DNA of 58,019 bases, taken from contig NZ_BAAAYN010000079.1 of assembly GCF_039536245.1 (NCBI RefSeq), positions 8,123 through 66,141 on the forward strand. The letters are read 5' to 3'. The position numbers and the translations under genes were made by a program. This document shows positions 1 through 9,321 of this stretch, in pieces. Source of the DNA: Cryptosporangium minutisporangium. Lineage in GTDB: Bacteria > Actinomycetota > Actinomycetes > Mycobacteriales > Cryptosporangiaceae. The first letter of the stretch is position 1. Every line of letters begins with the position of its first letter. The notes below the pieces were generated by a model, which ran no database searches, was not told where the DNA came from, and was given only the letters and a program-made list of their open reading frames with translations.

Positions 1-2907
1 CGCGCCCGCGTCGAGCACGTCGGTGACGACGCGCGGCGCGGCGAACATCCCCGGCAGCACCAGCGCGGTGGCGACGCCGAGCAGCAGGTACGCGGTGGGC
101 ACGTCGGCGGCGGCGCCGGTCGCGAACGCCAGCGCGACCGACGCGGCGACGCCGGTACCCGCGGCGACCCGGCGCGGGCCGGGCGTCCGGACCAGCACGG
201 TGATCGTCGCGGCACCGGCCAGTACGGTGCCGAGCACGGCGAGCGTCGCGACCTGGTCGGCGAGCGACCAGGCGACGGCGGTCAGACCGGCGAACGCGGT
301 GAGGAGCCCACCGGCGAGGATCGCGCCGCGTCGCCCCGGAGCTCCGGCTTCGTCGGCGGGTCCACCGGGCACGCAGGCGATCGTGGCGCCGGCCGCCGCG
401 AGGGCCAGCAGCACGACGAGCGCGACCGGCCACGGCGCGTGCAGTGCCGGAGCCAGCTCCGCGATCGCCGGCGCCACCGCGGGCAGGCCGAACCGCAGCA
501 CCGTCCGAGGCTCGCGTGGCCACCGCACCCGCAGGAGCACCATCCCGACGGCCCCGAGCACCAGCAGCGCGACCGGGTCCAGCACGGTGCCCGCGAACTC
601 CGTCGACGGGCCGAGCTGCGCCGCGTCCGTCGGAGCGCCGCGCCAGACCGCGGTGACCCACCCGAGCGGCGCGAGCAGCACCGCGGCCACTCCCGGCACC
701 AGCGCCTGAACCGCCACCGCCAGCCCCGGCGCCGCAGCGCCCACAGCGGACCACCGCGCCGCGGCGGGCGGCGTCACAATGCGGGCCGCGAGCGCCGCGA
801 CGACCGCGGCGGCCAGCGCCAGCAGCGCGAGCATCGGCCGGTCGACCGTGCGGACGATCCCGCTGAGCACCAGCGTCCACCCGGCGAGCGCGAGGCCGAG
901 GTACGCCGTGACCCCCGCCAGAATCGCGGCGACGAGCGCGGACAACGGCCGGGACTTCCGGATCCACCCCGCGACGACGAGCGCCACGACGCCGGTCAGC
1001 CCCACCGCGAGGCCTGCCGGGCCCGGCCCACCGGCCCAGCCCGACGCGTCCGCGGTGACCGCGGTCGCCACCGCCGCCCCGAAGCTCGCCAGCGCGCCGA
1101 GTGTGACGCCGGTGAGGTAGCCCTGCCGCCGCGGTGCGCGTGCGAACACGGCGAGCACTCCGGAGAGGACCGTCACTGCGCCGAGCGCGACCAGCGTCGC
1201 GTCCCGGGAGGCGAGCGCGAGGACGACAGCGTGCGCCCCGAGGATCCCGCCGAGCCCGAGCAGCAGCGGCCCCACCGCACTCCGGAGCAGCGCCCCCGCG
1301 ATCGTGGCCCCTGTCGCGACCGCGCCGCTCGCCAGCGCCGCCACCGCGATCGACGACGCCCCCGCGGACGGCACCAGCACCGCCATTCCGGCTGCGGCCA
1401 CCACCCCGGCCACACCGAGCGCGGCCCGCCACGTCACCCGGCCCGATCGTCCCGGGAGGCCCAGCGCCACCGCGAGCACCGCTCCGGTCGCCAGCACGAC
1501 GACGAGCGCGGCCACCGCGTCCCAGGTCGCGCGCGTCCCGGACATCGCCCACACCGGCTGGGTCGCCGAGGACGCACCCCACACCAGGTCCGGATCGGCC
1601 ACCGGCGAGAGCAGCGTGAAGCCGACGGCCGCCGCCGGGACGAGCGCGGCACCACCCGCCAGCGCAGCGGACGCGATCCCGACCCCCTTCCGCCACGGCG
1701 TCCGTGCTCCCAGCGTGACCACCGCACCCACCGCGACGGCCACCGCGAACGCGGTCAGCGCCCAGCCGTCCGGCCCGAACAGCGCCCACTGCAGCAGCGG
1801 CCCGACCAGCGCGACCGGCAGCGCGACCGCGGCCGCCAGCGCACGCGCCACCGGCGGGGAGGTTCGTACGGTCTCGGCCGCCGCGACCACGGCGAGCGCG
1901 AGCCCCAGCAGTACCAGCGTCCCGACCGCCCGCTCCGGGACGCTGGACCGCGACCCCGCCGCCAGCAACCCGGCCAGCAGTCCGAGCACGGCCGCGAGAC
2001 CGCCGCAGACACCCGCCACCCGTCGCAGCACGGAACCGGTGACCCGCCACCGCACGACCAGGTCGCCCGCCACGAGCGCCAGCCCGAGGAACGCCCAGTG
2101 CGCCGCGGCGTCCGCCGTCGAAGCCGTGACGAGCACGGCGGAGAGGTGCGCCAGTACCAGGCCGGTCGGTCGCATGGCGCCCACCGGGACCAGCGCCGGA
2201 TAACCGAGCGCGACGCCTGCGGCCAGGGCGAACACCAACCCGGCATACCCGGTCGGCTCGAGGGTGTCCGGTACCCAGCCGACGTGCCACACCGCGTAGC
2301 CGTCCAACGTGAACAGGACGAGAGCGAGCATCGCCAGCGTCTCCGCGGTCGACGCGAGCCCTTTCCGGACCAGGACGGCCGGGGCGGCGAACAGCACCGC
2401 GGTGATCCCGGCGAGGATCACCGCCCGTCCGCCGATCCCGAACGCGCCCCAGGCGACGACCGTGAACACCACCGCGGCGATCGCCAGCAGGATGCCGCCG
2501 AGCGCGAGCAGCACGGTCTGCACCGACCGGACCGACGTCTCCGGCCGGGGCCCCGGCTCGCCCTCCCGCGGCACCCACGGCGGTGGGCTCACCGGCCGGG
2601 CCGAGGCAGGATCTCCCGACAGCAACGTGTCGAGTGCGGCGGTCTGAGTCGGCCGCATCCCGAGCCGGGGCGACGCGGTGCGCTCGGCCAGCATCCGGGC
2701 TCGGAGCGCCGCGTTGTGCTCGTCGAACAGCCGGGTCCGCAGCGCCGAGATGTGCGCCGCGACGCGCTCCGCTTCGGCCGCGAACTGCTGCGCGTGGTAG
2801 AGCTCGGCCTGCGCGGCCCAGAGCCGCTGGCGCGCGATCTCCAGGTTCCGGTTGGCCTGCTCGGTCGCGAGCACGACGGACGCGTACTCCTGCTCCTCGC
2901 TGGTCAT
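1..2907 (-). CDS. Giant polytopic membrane protein, SCO7613-type (partial, 3' end outside window)
   Basis: An open frame of 969 codons runs from ATG at 2907 through position 1 without a stop, so the C-terminus lies outside the window. The first ~100 residues are charged and helical, probably coiled coil (many A, E, Q, R; e.g. QRLWAAQAELYHAQQF). A proline/arginine linker follows. The rest is almost unbroken Ala/Val/Leu/Gly transmembrane helices, more than 20 by eye. This layout (cytoplasmic coiled-coil head plus dozens of membrane helices, no catalytic motif) fits the actinobacterial SCO7613-type membrane proteins. The family function is unknown to me. The membrane part has extreme GC3, which explains the long shadow frames on the plus strand. 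The neighbour at 2956 reads in the same direction but is a catabolic gene, so no functional link is implied. Confidence 0.72.
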   Translation of the reverse strand, partial: MTSEEQEYASVVLATEQANRNLEIARQRLWAAQAELYHAQQFAAEAERVAAHISALRTRLFDEHNAALRARMLAERTASPRLGMRPTQTAALDTLLSGDPASARPVSPPPWVPREGEPGPRPETSVRSVQTVLLALGGILLAIAAVVFTVVAWGAFGIGGRAVILAGITAVLFAAPAVLVRKGLASTAETLAMLALVLFTLDGYAVWHVGWVPDTLEPTGYAGLVFALAAGVALGYPALVPVGAMRPTGLVLAHLSAVLVTASTADAAAHWAFLGLALVAGDLVVRWRVTGSVLRRVAGVCGGLAAVLGLLAGLLAAGSRSSVPERAVGTLVLLGLALAVVAAAETVRTSPPVARALAAAVALPVALVGPLLQWALFGPDGWALTAFAVAVAVGAVVTLGARTPWRKGVGIASAALAGGAALVPAAAVGFTLLSPVADPDLVWGASSATQPVWAMSGTRATWDAVAALVVVLATGAVLAVALGLPGRSGRVTWRAALGVAGVVAAAGMAVLVPSAGASSIAVAALASGAVATGATIAGALLRSAVGPLLLGLGGILGAHAVVLALASRDATLVALGAVTVLSGVLAVFARAPRRQGYLTGVTLGALASFGAAVATAVTADASGWAGGPGPAGLAVGLTGVVALVVAGWIRKSRPLSALVAAILAGVTAYLGLALAGWTLVLSGIVRTVDRPMLALLALAAAVVAALAARIVTPPAAARWSAVGAAAPGLAVAVQALVPGVAAVLLAPLGWVTAVWRGAPTDAAQLGPSTEFAGTVLDPVALLVLGAVGMVLLRVRWPREPRTVLRFGLPAVAPAIAELAPALHAPWPVALVVLLALAAAGATIACVPGGPADEAGAPGRRGAILAGGLLTAFAGLTAVAWSLADQVATLAVLGTVLAGAATITVLVRTPGPRRVAAGTGVAASVALAFATGAAADVPTAYLLLGVATALVLPGMFAAPRVVTDVLDAGA

Positions 2908-2955
2908 GCGCTCACCTTGGCGTGGGTGCGCATCCCCGGGCAGCGTCCGATCCGC

Positions 2956-4518
2956 CTAGACCTGGTGAGTAGTACTACCCAGTGAGAGCAGCTCTGCGCA
3001 TCTCTCGCCGATCATCATCGTCGTGAGGTTCGGGTTCACCGTGGTCAGCGACGGCATCACCGACGCGTCGGCGATCCGCAGACCACGTACGCCGCGCACC
3101 CGCAGCGCGGTGTCGACGACCGCCAGTGGGTCGTCGTCGCGCCCCATCCGAGCCGTGCAGGACGGGTGGTAGACCGTGTTGTGCGTCTTCCGGGCGTAGT
3201 CCAGCAGCTCGTCGTCGGTGACCGCCTCCGGGCCGGGCGCTAGCTCCCGCGCGATCCATCCGGTCAACGCCGGCTGGGCGGCGATCGTGCGGGCCAGCCG
3301 CAGCCCGGCGAGCATCACCCGCTCGTCCTCGCCGTCCGGGTCGGTGAAGTACCGCGGGTCGACGCGAGCCTTGTCCCGGAAGTCGCGGGACCGCAGCCGC
3401 ACCGTGCCGCGCGATCGTCCCCGGGTCACGTTCGGCGTCAGGCAGAAGCCGTTCTCGGTGGTCGGGTAGCCCCACCGGACCGTGTTGAGGTCGAACGGCA
3501 CCGACCCGTAGTGCATCATCAGGTCCGGCCGGTCCAGCCCTGGCCGGGTCGCGGCGAACAGCCCGATCTCCCACCACTGGGTCGACTCGGTGACCATCGG
3601 CGCGGCGGCTTCCCACATCACCAGGCCCTCGACGTGGTCGTCGAGGTTCGCGCCGACCCCGGGGGAGTCGACCACGACGTCCACCCCCACGTCGCGCAGG
3701 TGAGCGGCGGGCCCGATGCCGGAGAGCATCAGCAGCTTCGGGGTGTCGATCGCGCCGCAGGAGACGACGACCTCACGCCGGGCGGAGACCGTGAGTCGGT
3801 GCACCCGGTCGGCGGCGAGGTACTCCACCCCGGTGGCGCGCCGGTCGGAGAGCAGAACGCGAGACGCCCAGGCGTCGGTGACGACGGTCAGGTTCGGTCG
3901 GGAACCGAGCACGGGGTGCAGGTACGCGTGCGACGACGAGCTGCGGGTCCCGTCCGGCGACGCGTTGATCTGGAACCAGCCCGCACCGTTCACCACGGTC
4001 CGGCCGGTGTTGAACTCCACGGTCGGCAACCCGGCCTGCGCGGCAGCGGCCAGCAGTGCGACGCCGCACGGGTCCTTCGCCGGCACGGTCCGGACGTGCA
4101 CCGGCCCGGATCGTCCGCGGTGCTCGCCGGGGGAGTCGGTGGTCTCCATCCGCTGTAACAGCGGCAGACACTCGTCGAAACTCCAGCCGGGCAGATCCCA
4201 CGCCAGCAGGTCCTCGGGGAGAGGCCAGAACGCGATGCACGAGTTGTGCGACGAGCAGCCGCCGAGTACCCGGGCGCGGCTGTGCCGGAGGAAGCTGTTG
4301 CCCCGCTCCTGCGGCTCGACCAGGTAGTCCCAGTCGTACCCGGACTCGAGCAGGAACATCCAGTCGGTCAGCCGCAGGATCTTCTCGTCGCCGACGTCGG
4401 AGGGCCCGGCCTCGAGCAGGCACACCGACACGTCCGGATCCTCGGAGAGCCGAGCCGCGACGACGCACCCGGCACTCCCACCACCGACGATCACGTAGTC
4501 GAACTCGCGCACGGTCAC
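2956..4518 (-). CDS. betA: Choline dehydrogenase-like GMC flavoprotein
   Basis: A 520-residue glucose-methanol-choline oxidoreductase. It likely oxidises choline to betaine aldehyde, and possibly on to betaine. The N-terminal FAD dinucleotide-binding motif is VIVGGGSAGCVVAARL (residues ~9-24), followed by the second GMC signature region RVLGGCSSHNSC. Near the C-terminus are HPSCTARMG, with the active-site His, and a terminal Asn-containing FAD segment (TTVNPNLTTMMIG). Length is normal for BetA (~520-560). The GTG start at 4518 overlaps the betB stop in a GTGA, so the pair is translationally coupled with betB first. Substrate is inferred from the ALDH partner and from the betaine-degrading cluster at 31-36 kb; another alcohol is possible because GMC enzymes are hard to assign. 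Confidence 0.88.
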   Translation of the reverse strand: MTVREFDYVIVGGGSAGCVVAARLSEDPDVSVCLLEAGPSDVGDEKILRLTDWMFLLESGYDWDYLVEPQERGNSFLRHSRARVLGGCSSHNSCIAFWPLPEDLLAWDLPGWSFDECLPLLQRMETTDSPGEHRGRSGPVHVRTVPAKDPCGVALLAAAAQAGLPTVEFNTGRTVVNGAGWFQINASPDGTRSSSSHAYLHPVLGSRPNLTVVTDAWASRVLLSDRRATGVEYLAADRVHRLTVSARREVVVSCGAIDTPKLLMLSGIGPAAHLRDVGVDVVVDSPGVGANLDDHVEGLVMWEAAAPMVTESTQWWEIGLFAATRPGLDRPDLMMHYGSVPFDLNTVRWGYPTTENGFCLTPNVTRGRSRGTVRLRSRDFRDKARVDPRYFTDPDGEDERVMLAGLRLARTIAAQPALTGWIARELAPGPEAVTDDELLDYARKTHNTVYHPSCTARMGRDDDPLAVVDTALRVRGVRGLRIADASVMPSLTTVNPNLTTMMIGERCAELLSLGSTTHQV

Positions 4519-5981
4519 CCCTTGAACCACCGCAGCGGCGACGGTGCCGTGTTCTGCCAGACGTGCTTCGCTTCGCGGTACTCGGCCAGCCCGGACGGTC
4601 CCAGCTCGCGTCCGTTGCCGGACTGCTTGACCCCGCCCCACTCGGCCTGGGGCACGTACGGGTGGTAGTCGTTGATCCAGACGGTTCCGGCGCGCAGACC
4701 GCGGGCGAACCGCTCCGCCCGGGCGGCATCGAGGGTCCAGACGGCACCGGCCAACCCGTACTCGGTGTCGTTCGCCAACGCCAAGGCCTCCGCCTCGGAC
4801 GAGAACGTCTCGACGGTGAGCAGCGGGCCGAACGTCTCCTCGCGGACGATCCGCATGTCCGCGCGGCACCCGTCGAAGACCGTCGGCCGGTAGAAGAACC
4901 CGTTCGCCAGCGACGGGTCGTCCGGGCGGCGCCCACCGGCGACCAGCTTCGCTCCCTCGGCGAGCCCGGCCGCGACGTACGCCTCGACCTTGTCGCGGTG
5001 CGCGGCCGACACCAGCGGCCCGGTCTCCGACGCCGGATCGAGGCCGTTGCCGACCACGATCCGCTCGGCGCGGGCCGCGACCTCGGCGACCAGCGTGTCG
5101 TGGAGTGGCGCCTCGACCAGTAGCCGGGCTCCCGCGGAGCAGACCTGTCCGGAGTGGAGGAACACCGCGGTGAGCGCGTAGTCCACGACCGTGTCGAAGT
5201 CGCTGTCGGCGAAAACGACGTTCGGATTCTTGCCACCGAGCTCGACCGTCACCCGCTTGACCGTGTCGGCCGCCGCGCGCAGGATCCACTTCCCGGTGGC
5301 GACGCCGCCGGTGAACGACACCAGGTCGACGTCGGGGTGCTCGACCAGCGCGGCACCGACCGGCCCGGCGCCCAGCACCAGGTTCACCACTCCGGCCGGG
5401 ACGCCGGCCTCCACCAGCAGCTCGACCAGCCGGATCGTGGTCAGCGGCGTGACCTCGCTCGGCTTGATCACCACCGTGTTCCCGGCGGCGAGCGCGGGCG
5501 CGACCTTCCAGGAGATCTGCAGCAGGGGGTAGTTCCACGGCGTGATCAGCGCGCAGACACCCACCGGCTCGTACACGATCCGGCTGACCACCGACGCCTG
5601 CCCGGTATCGACCAGACGCCCCGGATCGCTGTCGGCGATCGCGGCGTAGTAGCGGAACACCGCGATCACGTCGTCGACGTCCAGCGCGCTCTCGGCCAGC
5701 GTCTTGCCGGTATCGAGCGTCTCGGTCCGGGCGATCGTCTCCTTGTCCCGGGCGAGCAGGTCGGCGACCCGGGTCAGCACCGCGGCGCGGTCCCGGGCGG
5801 GAGTGTTCGCCCACTCGCCGGCGTCGAACGCCCGCCGGGCGGCGGTGATCGCCGCGTGCACGTCCGCGGCGTCGGCGATGTCGACCTGCGCCACGACGCT
5901 CCGGTCGGCCGGGTTGACGACGTCGTCCGTGCCGCCGCTCGACCCGGAGGTCCAGACTCCGTCGATGAACAGGCCGGGCAC
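4515..5981 (-). CDS. betB: Betaine aldehyde dehydrogenase-like NAD(P)-dependent ALDH
   Basis: Aldehyde dehydrogenase of ~488 residues expected to oxidise betaine aldehyde to glycine betaine. The catalytic Glu lies in VELGGKNPNVVF (~245) and the catalytic Cys in GQVCSAGARL (~280). WNYPLLQ and the C-terminal EWGGVKQSGNGRELG are typical of BADH/aminoaldehyde dehydrogenases. The GTG at 5981 was preferred because a GAGAAGG ribosome site lies 8 nt upstream; the frame is open to an ATG further upstream, which would add 18 residues. It is the first gene of the betB-betA operon and is transcribed divergently from the IclR regulator at 6119, the probable controller. Confidence 0.9.
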   Translation of the reverse strand: MPGLFIDGVWTSGSSGGTDDVVNPADRSVVAQVDIADAADVHAAITAARRAFDAGEWANTPARDRAAVLTRVADLLARDKETIARTETLDTGKTLAESALDVDDVIAVFRYYAAIADSDPGRLVDTGQASVVSRIVYEPVGVCALITPWNYPLLQISWKVAPALAAGNTVVIKPSEVTPLTTIRLVELLVEAGVPAGVVNLVLGAGPVGAALVEHPDVDLVSFTGGVATGKWILRAAADTVKRVTVELGGKNPNVVFADSDFDTVVDYALTAVFLHSGQVCSAGARLLVEAPLHDTLVAEVAARAERIVVGNGLDPASETGPLVSAAHRDKVEAYVAAGLAEGAKLVAGGRRPDDPSLANGFFYRPTVFDGCRADMRIVREETFGPLLTVETFSSEAEALALANDTEYGLAGAVWTLDAARAERFARGLRAGTVWINDYHPYVPQAEWGGVKQSGNGRELGPSGLAEYREAKHVWQNTAPSPLRWFKG

Positions 5982-6106
5982 GACCACCGCCTTCTCGAAT
6001 CGGCACAGCAGCCCGAGTGGGCATCGTTGCGCCACGAGCAGCCGGTTTCTCAGTGGGCAACAGCATGGCCGGACCCAAGATCGGGGTCAAGATTCTTCGG
6101 CGCACC

Positions 6107-6112
6107 TACAGT
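6107..6112 (+). promoter_or_regulatory. Candidate -10 box for a leaderless iclR transcript
   Basis: TACAGT lies exactly 6 nt before the ATG at 6119, and no purine-rich ribosome site precedes that ATG. This geometry is typical of leaderless actinobacterial mRNAs, which start at or next to the A of ATG. The -35 is weak (GGTCAA, 16-nt spacing). The divergent betB promoter must lie in the same ~135-bp interval. Confidence 0.35.
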
Positions 6113-6118
6113 TGCGTC

Positions 6119-6946
6119 ATGCGAAACAGCGAGCGCTTGGCGGACGCCGCCTCGTCTTCGGGGGGCGGGTCTTCGGGGGCCGCCGGGTCCTCCGGTGGGG
6201 TCCAGTCCGTCGATCGAGCGATCACCGTGCTGGAGATCCTCGCCCGCCGCGGCGACGCCGGGGTCAGCGAGGTCGCGGCCGAGCTGTCCGTGCACAAGTC
6301 GACGGCGTTCCGCTTGCTGGAGACGCTCGAGGACCGCGGGATGGTCGAGCAGACCGCCGACCGCGGCAAGTACCGGCTCGGCTTCGGGGTGGTGCGGCTG
6401 GCCGGGGCGGTGTCGGCGCGGCTCGACGTCGTCGCGCAGGGGCGGCAGGCGTGCGAGCGGCTCGCCGCGGAGGTCGGCGAGACCGTGAACCTCGCGGTAC
6501 TGCGCGAGCACTACGCGGTCAACGTCGACCAGGTGCGCGGCCGGGCCACCGTGACCACGCACAACTGGGTCGGCCAGCTCACGCCGCTGCACGCCACGTC
6601 GAGCGGCAAGGTGCTGCTCGCGGCTTTGCCCGCGGCCGGCCGCCGGGCCGCGTACACGGCCGGCGGCCTGCCGGCCTACACGCCTGCCACGCTCGCGTCC
6701 GCGGCGGCGCTCGAAGACCAATTGGCGGACGTCCGGGAGCGCGGCTACGCGGTGACCGTGGAGGAGTACGAGGTCGGGCTCAACGCGGTGGCCGCTCCGG
6801 TCCGGGGCGCCGACGGGGCGGTGCTGGCGGCGATCAGCGTCTCCGGGCCCGCGTACCGGTGCCCGGTCGACCGGCTGCACGAGATCGCGCCGACCGTCGT
6901 CGTCGCGGGCGACGAGATCAGCCGCCGCCTCGGCTGGTTCGGCTGA
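6119..6946 (+). CDS. IclR-family transcriptional regulator
   Basis: A 275-residue regulator. A Gly/Ser-rich N-terminal tail (~25 residues) precedes the winged helix-turn-helix (SVDRAITVLEILARRG ... EVAAELSVHKSTAFRLLETL, ~30-75). A GAF-like IclR effector domain follows, with characteristic GQLTPLHATSSGKVLLA and a C-terminal SVSGPAYRCP. The ATG at 6119 was chosen over upstream in-frame ATGs because it begins the family-like region and has a -10-like box at leaderless distance. It is divergent from betB-betA. IclR proteins commonly control aromatic or quaternary-amine catabolism, so choline/betaine control is the natural inference. Similar regulation could extend to the second betaine cluster near 36.4 kb. 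Confidence 0.9.
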   Translation: MRNSERLADAASSSGGGSSGAAGSSGGVQSVDRAITVLEILARRGDAGVSEVAAELSVHKSTAFRLLETLEDRGMVEQTADRGKYRLGFGVVRLAGAVSARLDVVAQGRQACERLAAEVGETVNLAVLREHYAVNVDQVRGRATVTTHNWVGQLTPLHATSSGKVLLAALPAAGRRAAYTAGGLPAYTPATLASAAALEDQLADVRERGYAVTVEEYEVGLNAVAAPVRGADGAVLAAISVSGPAYRCPVDRLHEIAPTVVVAGDEISRRLGWFG

Positions 6947-6971
6947 GGCGCGGCATGTCCGGCCCCCGCTG

Positions 6972-8165
6972 TCACGAGGGGCGACGCCGCAGCACCGTGT
7001 CCAGGTAGGACCGTAACGCCGCGGTCGTCCCGACGTCCCGCCCGGCGCGCTCGGAGAGGAACCACCGGTGCTCCAGCACCTCGTGGAACACCTCGGCGGG
7101 CGCCAGCCGGCCGGCGAGTTCGGGCGGGACCGCGTCCACGACCGGTTGGTAGACGGTGTTCAGCCAGACGTGCCCCGCGGTGGTCTCCGGCACCGGCCTG
7201 CCGTCCCGCTGCTCCAGGTAGGCGCGGAACGATCGGAGGTCGTTGAGCAGCCGCCGCGCCTGCCCTTCCTGCACCTCCAAGCCGGTCAGCCGGAACAGCT
7301 CCCGCCGATGGTGGCCGATCTCGGCGACCCGGACGTCCACCCGGAGCCGGCTGCCCTCCGGTGACGTCACCAGCTCGACCTCGCCGACGTCGAACCCGAG
7401 CTCGTTGAGCGTGCGCAGCCGCTCGGCCACCCGGTACCGCTGCTCGTCGCGGGTGAACACCTCCTCCCGCGTCACCTCGTGCCAGAGCGCCTCGTACCGC
7501 TCCGGCAAGCTGTCGGCGACGTCGATCGGATCGACGTCCGGCGGCAGCAGTTCCCCGGCCCGCAGGTCGAGCAGCTCGCCGCCGATCCGCTCACCGGCCA
7601 GGTCGACGTCGTACCGGCGCTGGCCGGAGGTGAGCCGCCGGTGCCGCTCGACGGTCTCGGCGTCCACCAGGTAGGCGGCCAGCCGCCCGGCGTCCAGGCG
7701 GAACAGCGTGTTAGACAGCGAACAGTCCCCCCAGAAGATCCCGGCCAGGTGCAACCGGACCAGCAGCTCGACCAGCGGGTCGAGCAGGCGCTCCAGCGAC
7801 AGCGGCCCGCGCGGGCCGGAGAACAGGTAGCGGTAGGACATCGAGTACTCGAGGTACCGGGTCACCAGGATCGCCTCCTGGTCGTCCGGCCGATCGACGC
7901 AGACCCCGAGCGCCGACACCGTCGGCAGCCCTTCCTGCTCGAACGCGGTGAGCAGCGCGTACTCGTGCCGGGCGAGCCGCTCGTTGATCTCCTTGAGCGC
8001 GTACACGCCGTCGGCTTCGGCGACGAACCGGACCACGTGCCGGGAGATGCCCCGCTGCGGGACGTCGAGGAGCAGCTCGGGGGCCCACTCGGCCAGCGGC
8101 TGCTCCCAGGGCAGCGCGAGCAGCCCCGCCGCGTCGGCGGCCGTCGGGCGGAACACGTACCGCAT
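6972..8165 (-). CDS. DUF4032 kinase-like protein
   Basis: A 397-residue protein matching actinobacterial DUF4032 proteins. The N-terminal half has a lipopolysaccharide-kinase-like fold: a beta3-type lysine in YALKEINERLARHEY, a catalytic-loop equivalent GDCSLSNTLF (HxDxxxxN replaced by GDCSxxN) and a metal-binding segment YLVDAET. The C-terminal half (~220-390) is the DUF4032 domain with YEALWHEVTREEVF and HHRRELFRLTGLEVQEGQA. Substrate and biological role are unknown. The ATG at 8165 overlaps the lacI stop by one base (TGATG), so it is translated with the sugar regulator. That pairing suggests a role in carbohydrate or cell-envelope physiology, but this is inference only. Confidence 0.82.
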   Translation of the reverse strand: MRYVFRPTAADAAGLLALPWEQPLAEWAPELLLDVPQRGISRHVVRFVAEADGVYALKEINERLARHEYALLTAFEQEGLPTVSALGVCVDRPDDQEAILVTRYLEYSMSYRYLFSGPRGPLSLERLLDPLVELLVRLHLAGIFWGDCSLSNTLFRLDAGRLAAYLVDAETVERHRRLTSGQRRYDVDLAGERIGGELLDLRAGELLPPDVDPIDVADSLPERYEALWHEVTREEVFTRDEQRYRVAERLRTLNELGFDVGEVELVTSPEGSRLRVDVRVAEIGHHRRELFRLTGLEVQEGQARRLLNDLRSFRAYLEQRDGRPVPETTAGHVWLNTVYQPVVDAVPPELAGRLAPAEVFHEVLEHRWFLSERAGRDVGTTAALRSYLDTVLRRRPS

Positions 8166-9193
8166 CAGCCCTCCCGCGCGGGAGTGGGTGGAGCGGTGCT
8201 CCGCCGGATCACCAGCCGGGTCGGCACCACCACGTGCCGGCCGGTCGGCTGACCGCGGAGCAGCGCGAGGAGCAGGTGGGCGGTGCGGACGCCCTGGTCG
8301 CGGGCGGGCTGGGCGACCGTCGTGAGGTCGGTGAGCTCGGCCAGCGGGTGGTCGTCGATACCGATCACCGAGATGTCCTCCGGTACCCGCAGCCCGGCCC
8401 GGCGGATCGTCCGGACGGCGCCCAGCGCCAGCTCGTCGGAGTGGCAGTAGACGGCGGTCGGCGGGTGGCGGCGGCTGAGAAGCGTCGCCATCGCATCGGC
8501 CGCTGCCACACCACTCCAGTCGATCGTCACGGCCAAGCCGGCGTCCACCGGCAGACCGGCGTCGCGGAGCGCCGCGAAGTACGCGTCGGCCCGGCCGGTC
8601 GTCCCCGTCCGGTCGGCCTCGTCCGGGTCGACCGCGGCGATCATCCCGATCCGCCGGTGGCCGAGGAACAGCAGGTGGTCCATCGCCTGTCGGCCGGCCT
8701 CCCCGTCGTCGATGTGGACGCTCGGGTACACCGCGTTCTGGCCGCCGGCCGCGACGATCAGCACCCCCATCCGCTCCAGGCGGCGCTGTTCGGCCTCGGC
8801 GACCCCGAACGCGACGACGACCACCGCATCCACCTTGCGCCGGGCCGGTAACCGGTGGAAGAAGTCGCGTCGATCGTCGGCGTCACCGACGTGGTAGAGC
8901 AGGACGTCCATCCCGGCGTCGGACAGCTCGGCCTCCAGGCCGCTCACCACCGCACCGAAGAACCACCGGTCGACGTGGGGCACGACCAGCGCCACCCGGC
9001 CCACCGCCCCGCGCGCGAGCCGGGAGGCCTCCGGCGAGACGACGTAGTCGAGCTCCTCGGCGATCCGCAATACGCGGGCGCGAGTGGACGGTGCGACGCC
9101 GTACGCGTTGCTCATCGCGCGCGACGCGGTGGCCAGGGAAACCCCGGCCAGTCGCGCGATGTCGGCCAGACTGCTCCGTCCCGACTGCGGCAC
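8165..9193 (-). CDS. LacI-family sugar-responsive repressor
   Basis: A 342-residue LacI/GalR repressor. The N-terminal HTH is SLADIARLAGVSLATASRAM (~8-27) with hinge YVVSPEASRLARG. The periplasmic-binding-protein-like sugar domain follows (VALVVPHVDRWFFGAVVSGL; VIGIDDHPLAELTDLTTV near the C-terminus). The GTG at 9193 was chosen because the HTH then starts at the usual place. The frame stays open upstream to 9337 but crosses the operators. A palindromic operator sits 16 bp upstream of the start and another lies nearer the divergent lpqY gene, indicating control of the importer plus autoregulation. The inducer is inferred to be trehalose or another alpha-glucoside. Confidence 0.92.
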   Translation of the reverse strand: MPQSGRSSLADIARLAGVSLATASRAMSNAYGVAPSTRARVLRIAEELDYVVSPEASRLARGAVGRVALVVPHVDRWFFGAVVSGLEAELSDAGMDVLLYHVGDADDRRDFFHRLPARRKVDAVVVVAFGVAEAEQRRLERMGVLIVAAGGQNAVYPSVHIDDGEAGRQAMDHLLFLGHRRIGMIAAVDPDEADRTGTTGRADAYFAALRDAGLPVDAGLAVTIDWSGVAAADAMATLLSRRHPPTAVYCHSDELALGAVRTIRRAGLRVPEDISVIGIDDHPLAELTDLTTVAQPARDQGVRTAHLLLALLRGQPTGRHVVVPTRLVIRRSTAPPTPAREG

Positions 9194-9208
9194 GGTCGAG
9201 AAGTTTAT

Positions 9209-9220
9209 GGAAGCGTTTCC
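9209..9220. promoter_or_regulatory. LacI-type operator 1 (lacI-proximal)
   Basis: GGAAGCGTTTCC is an imperfect palindrome with the central CG step typical of LacI/CcpA-class operators. It lies 16 bp upstream of the lacI GTG, suggesting autorepression. It differs by one base from the core of the perfect copy at 9305-9320. Confidence 0.75.
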
Positions 9221-9304
9221 GATCTTGTCGAGAGCGTCCAGGTCGGTTATTCGCCCCGCTTTCGACGCGCCCCTTGACGCCGCGCGGGGGGTGGCTCCAC
9301 GCTT

Positions 9305-9320
9305 CTCGGAAGCGCTTCCG
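9305..9320. promoter_or_regulatory. LacI-type operator 2 (perfect palindrome)
   Basis: TCGGAAGCGCTTCCGA is a perfect 16-bp palindrome in the lacI-lpqY divergent region, 70 bp upstream of the lpqY start. It shares the GGAAGCG core with operator 1, and the two centres are about 98 bp apart, which would allow looping. Confidence 0.82.
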
Positions 9321-9321
9321 A

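Noticed and set aside
439-2985. 848-codon plus-strand frame rich in Arg, His, Gln and Pro
   Set aside because: It is the antisense shadow of the giant membrane protein; composition is extreme, no family features, and the minus-strand frame has hydrophobic helices and a good start.
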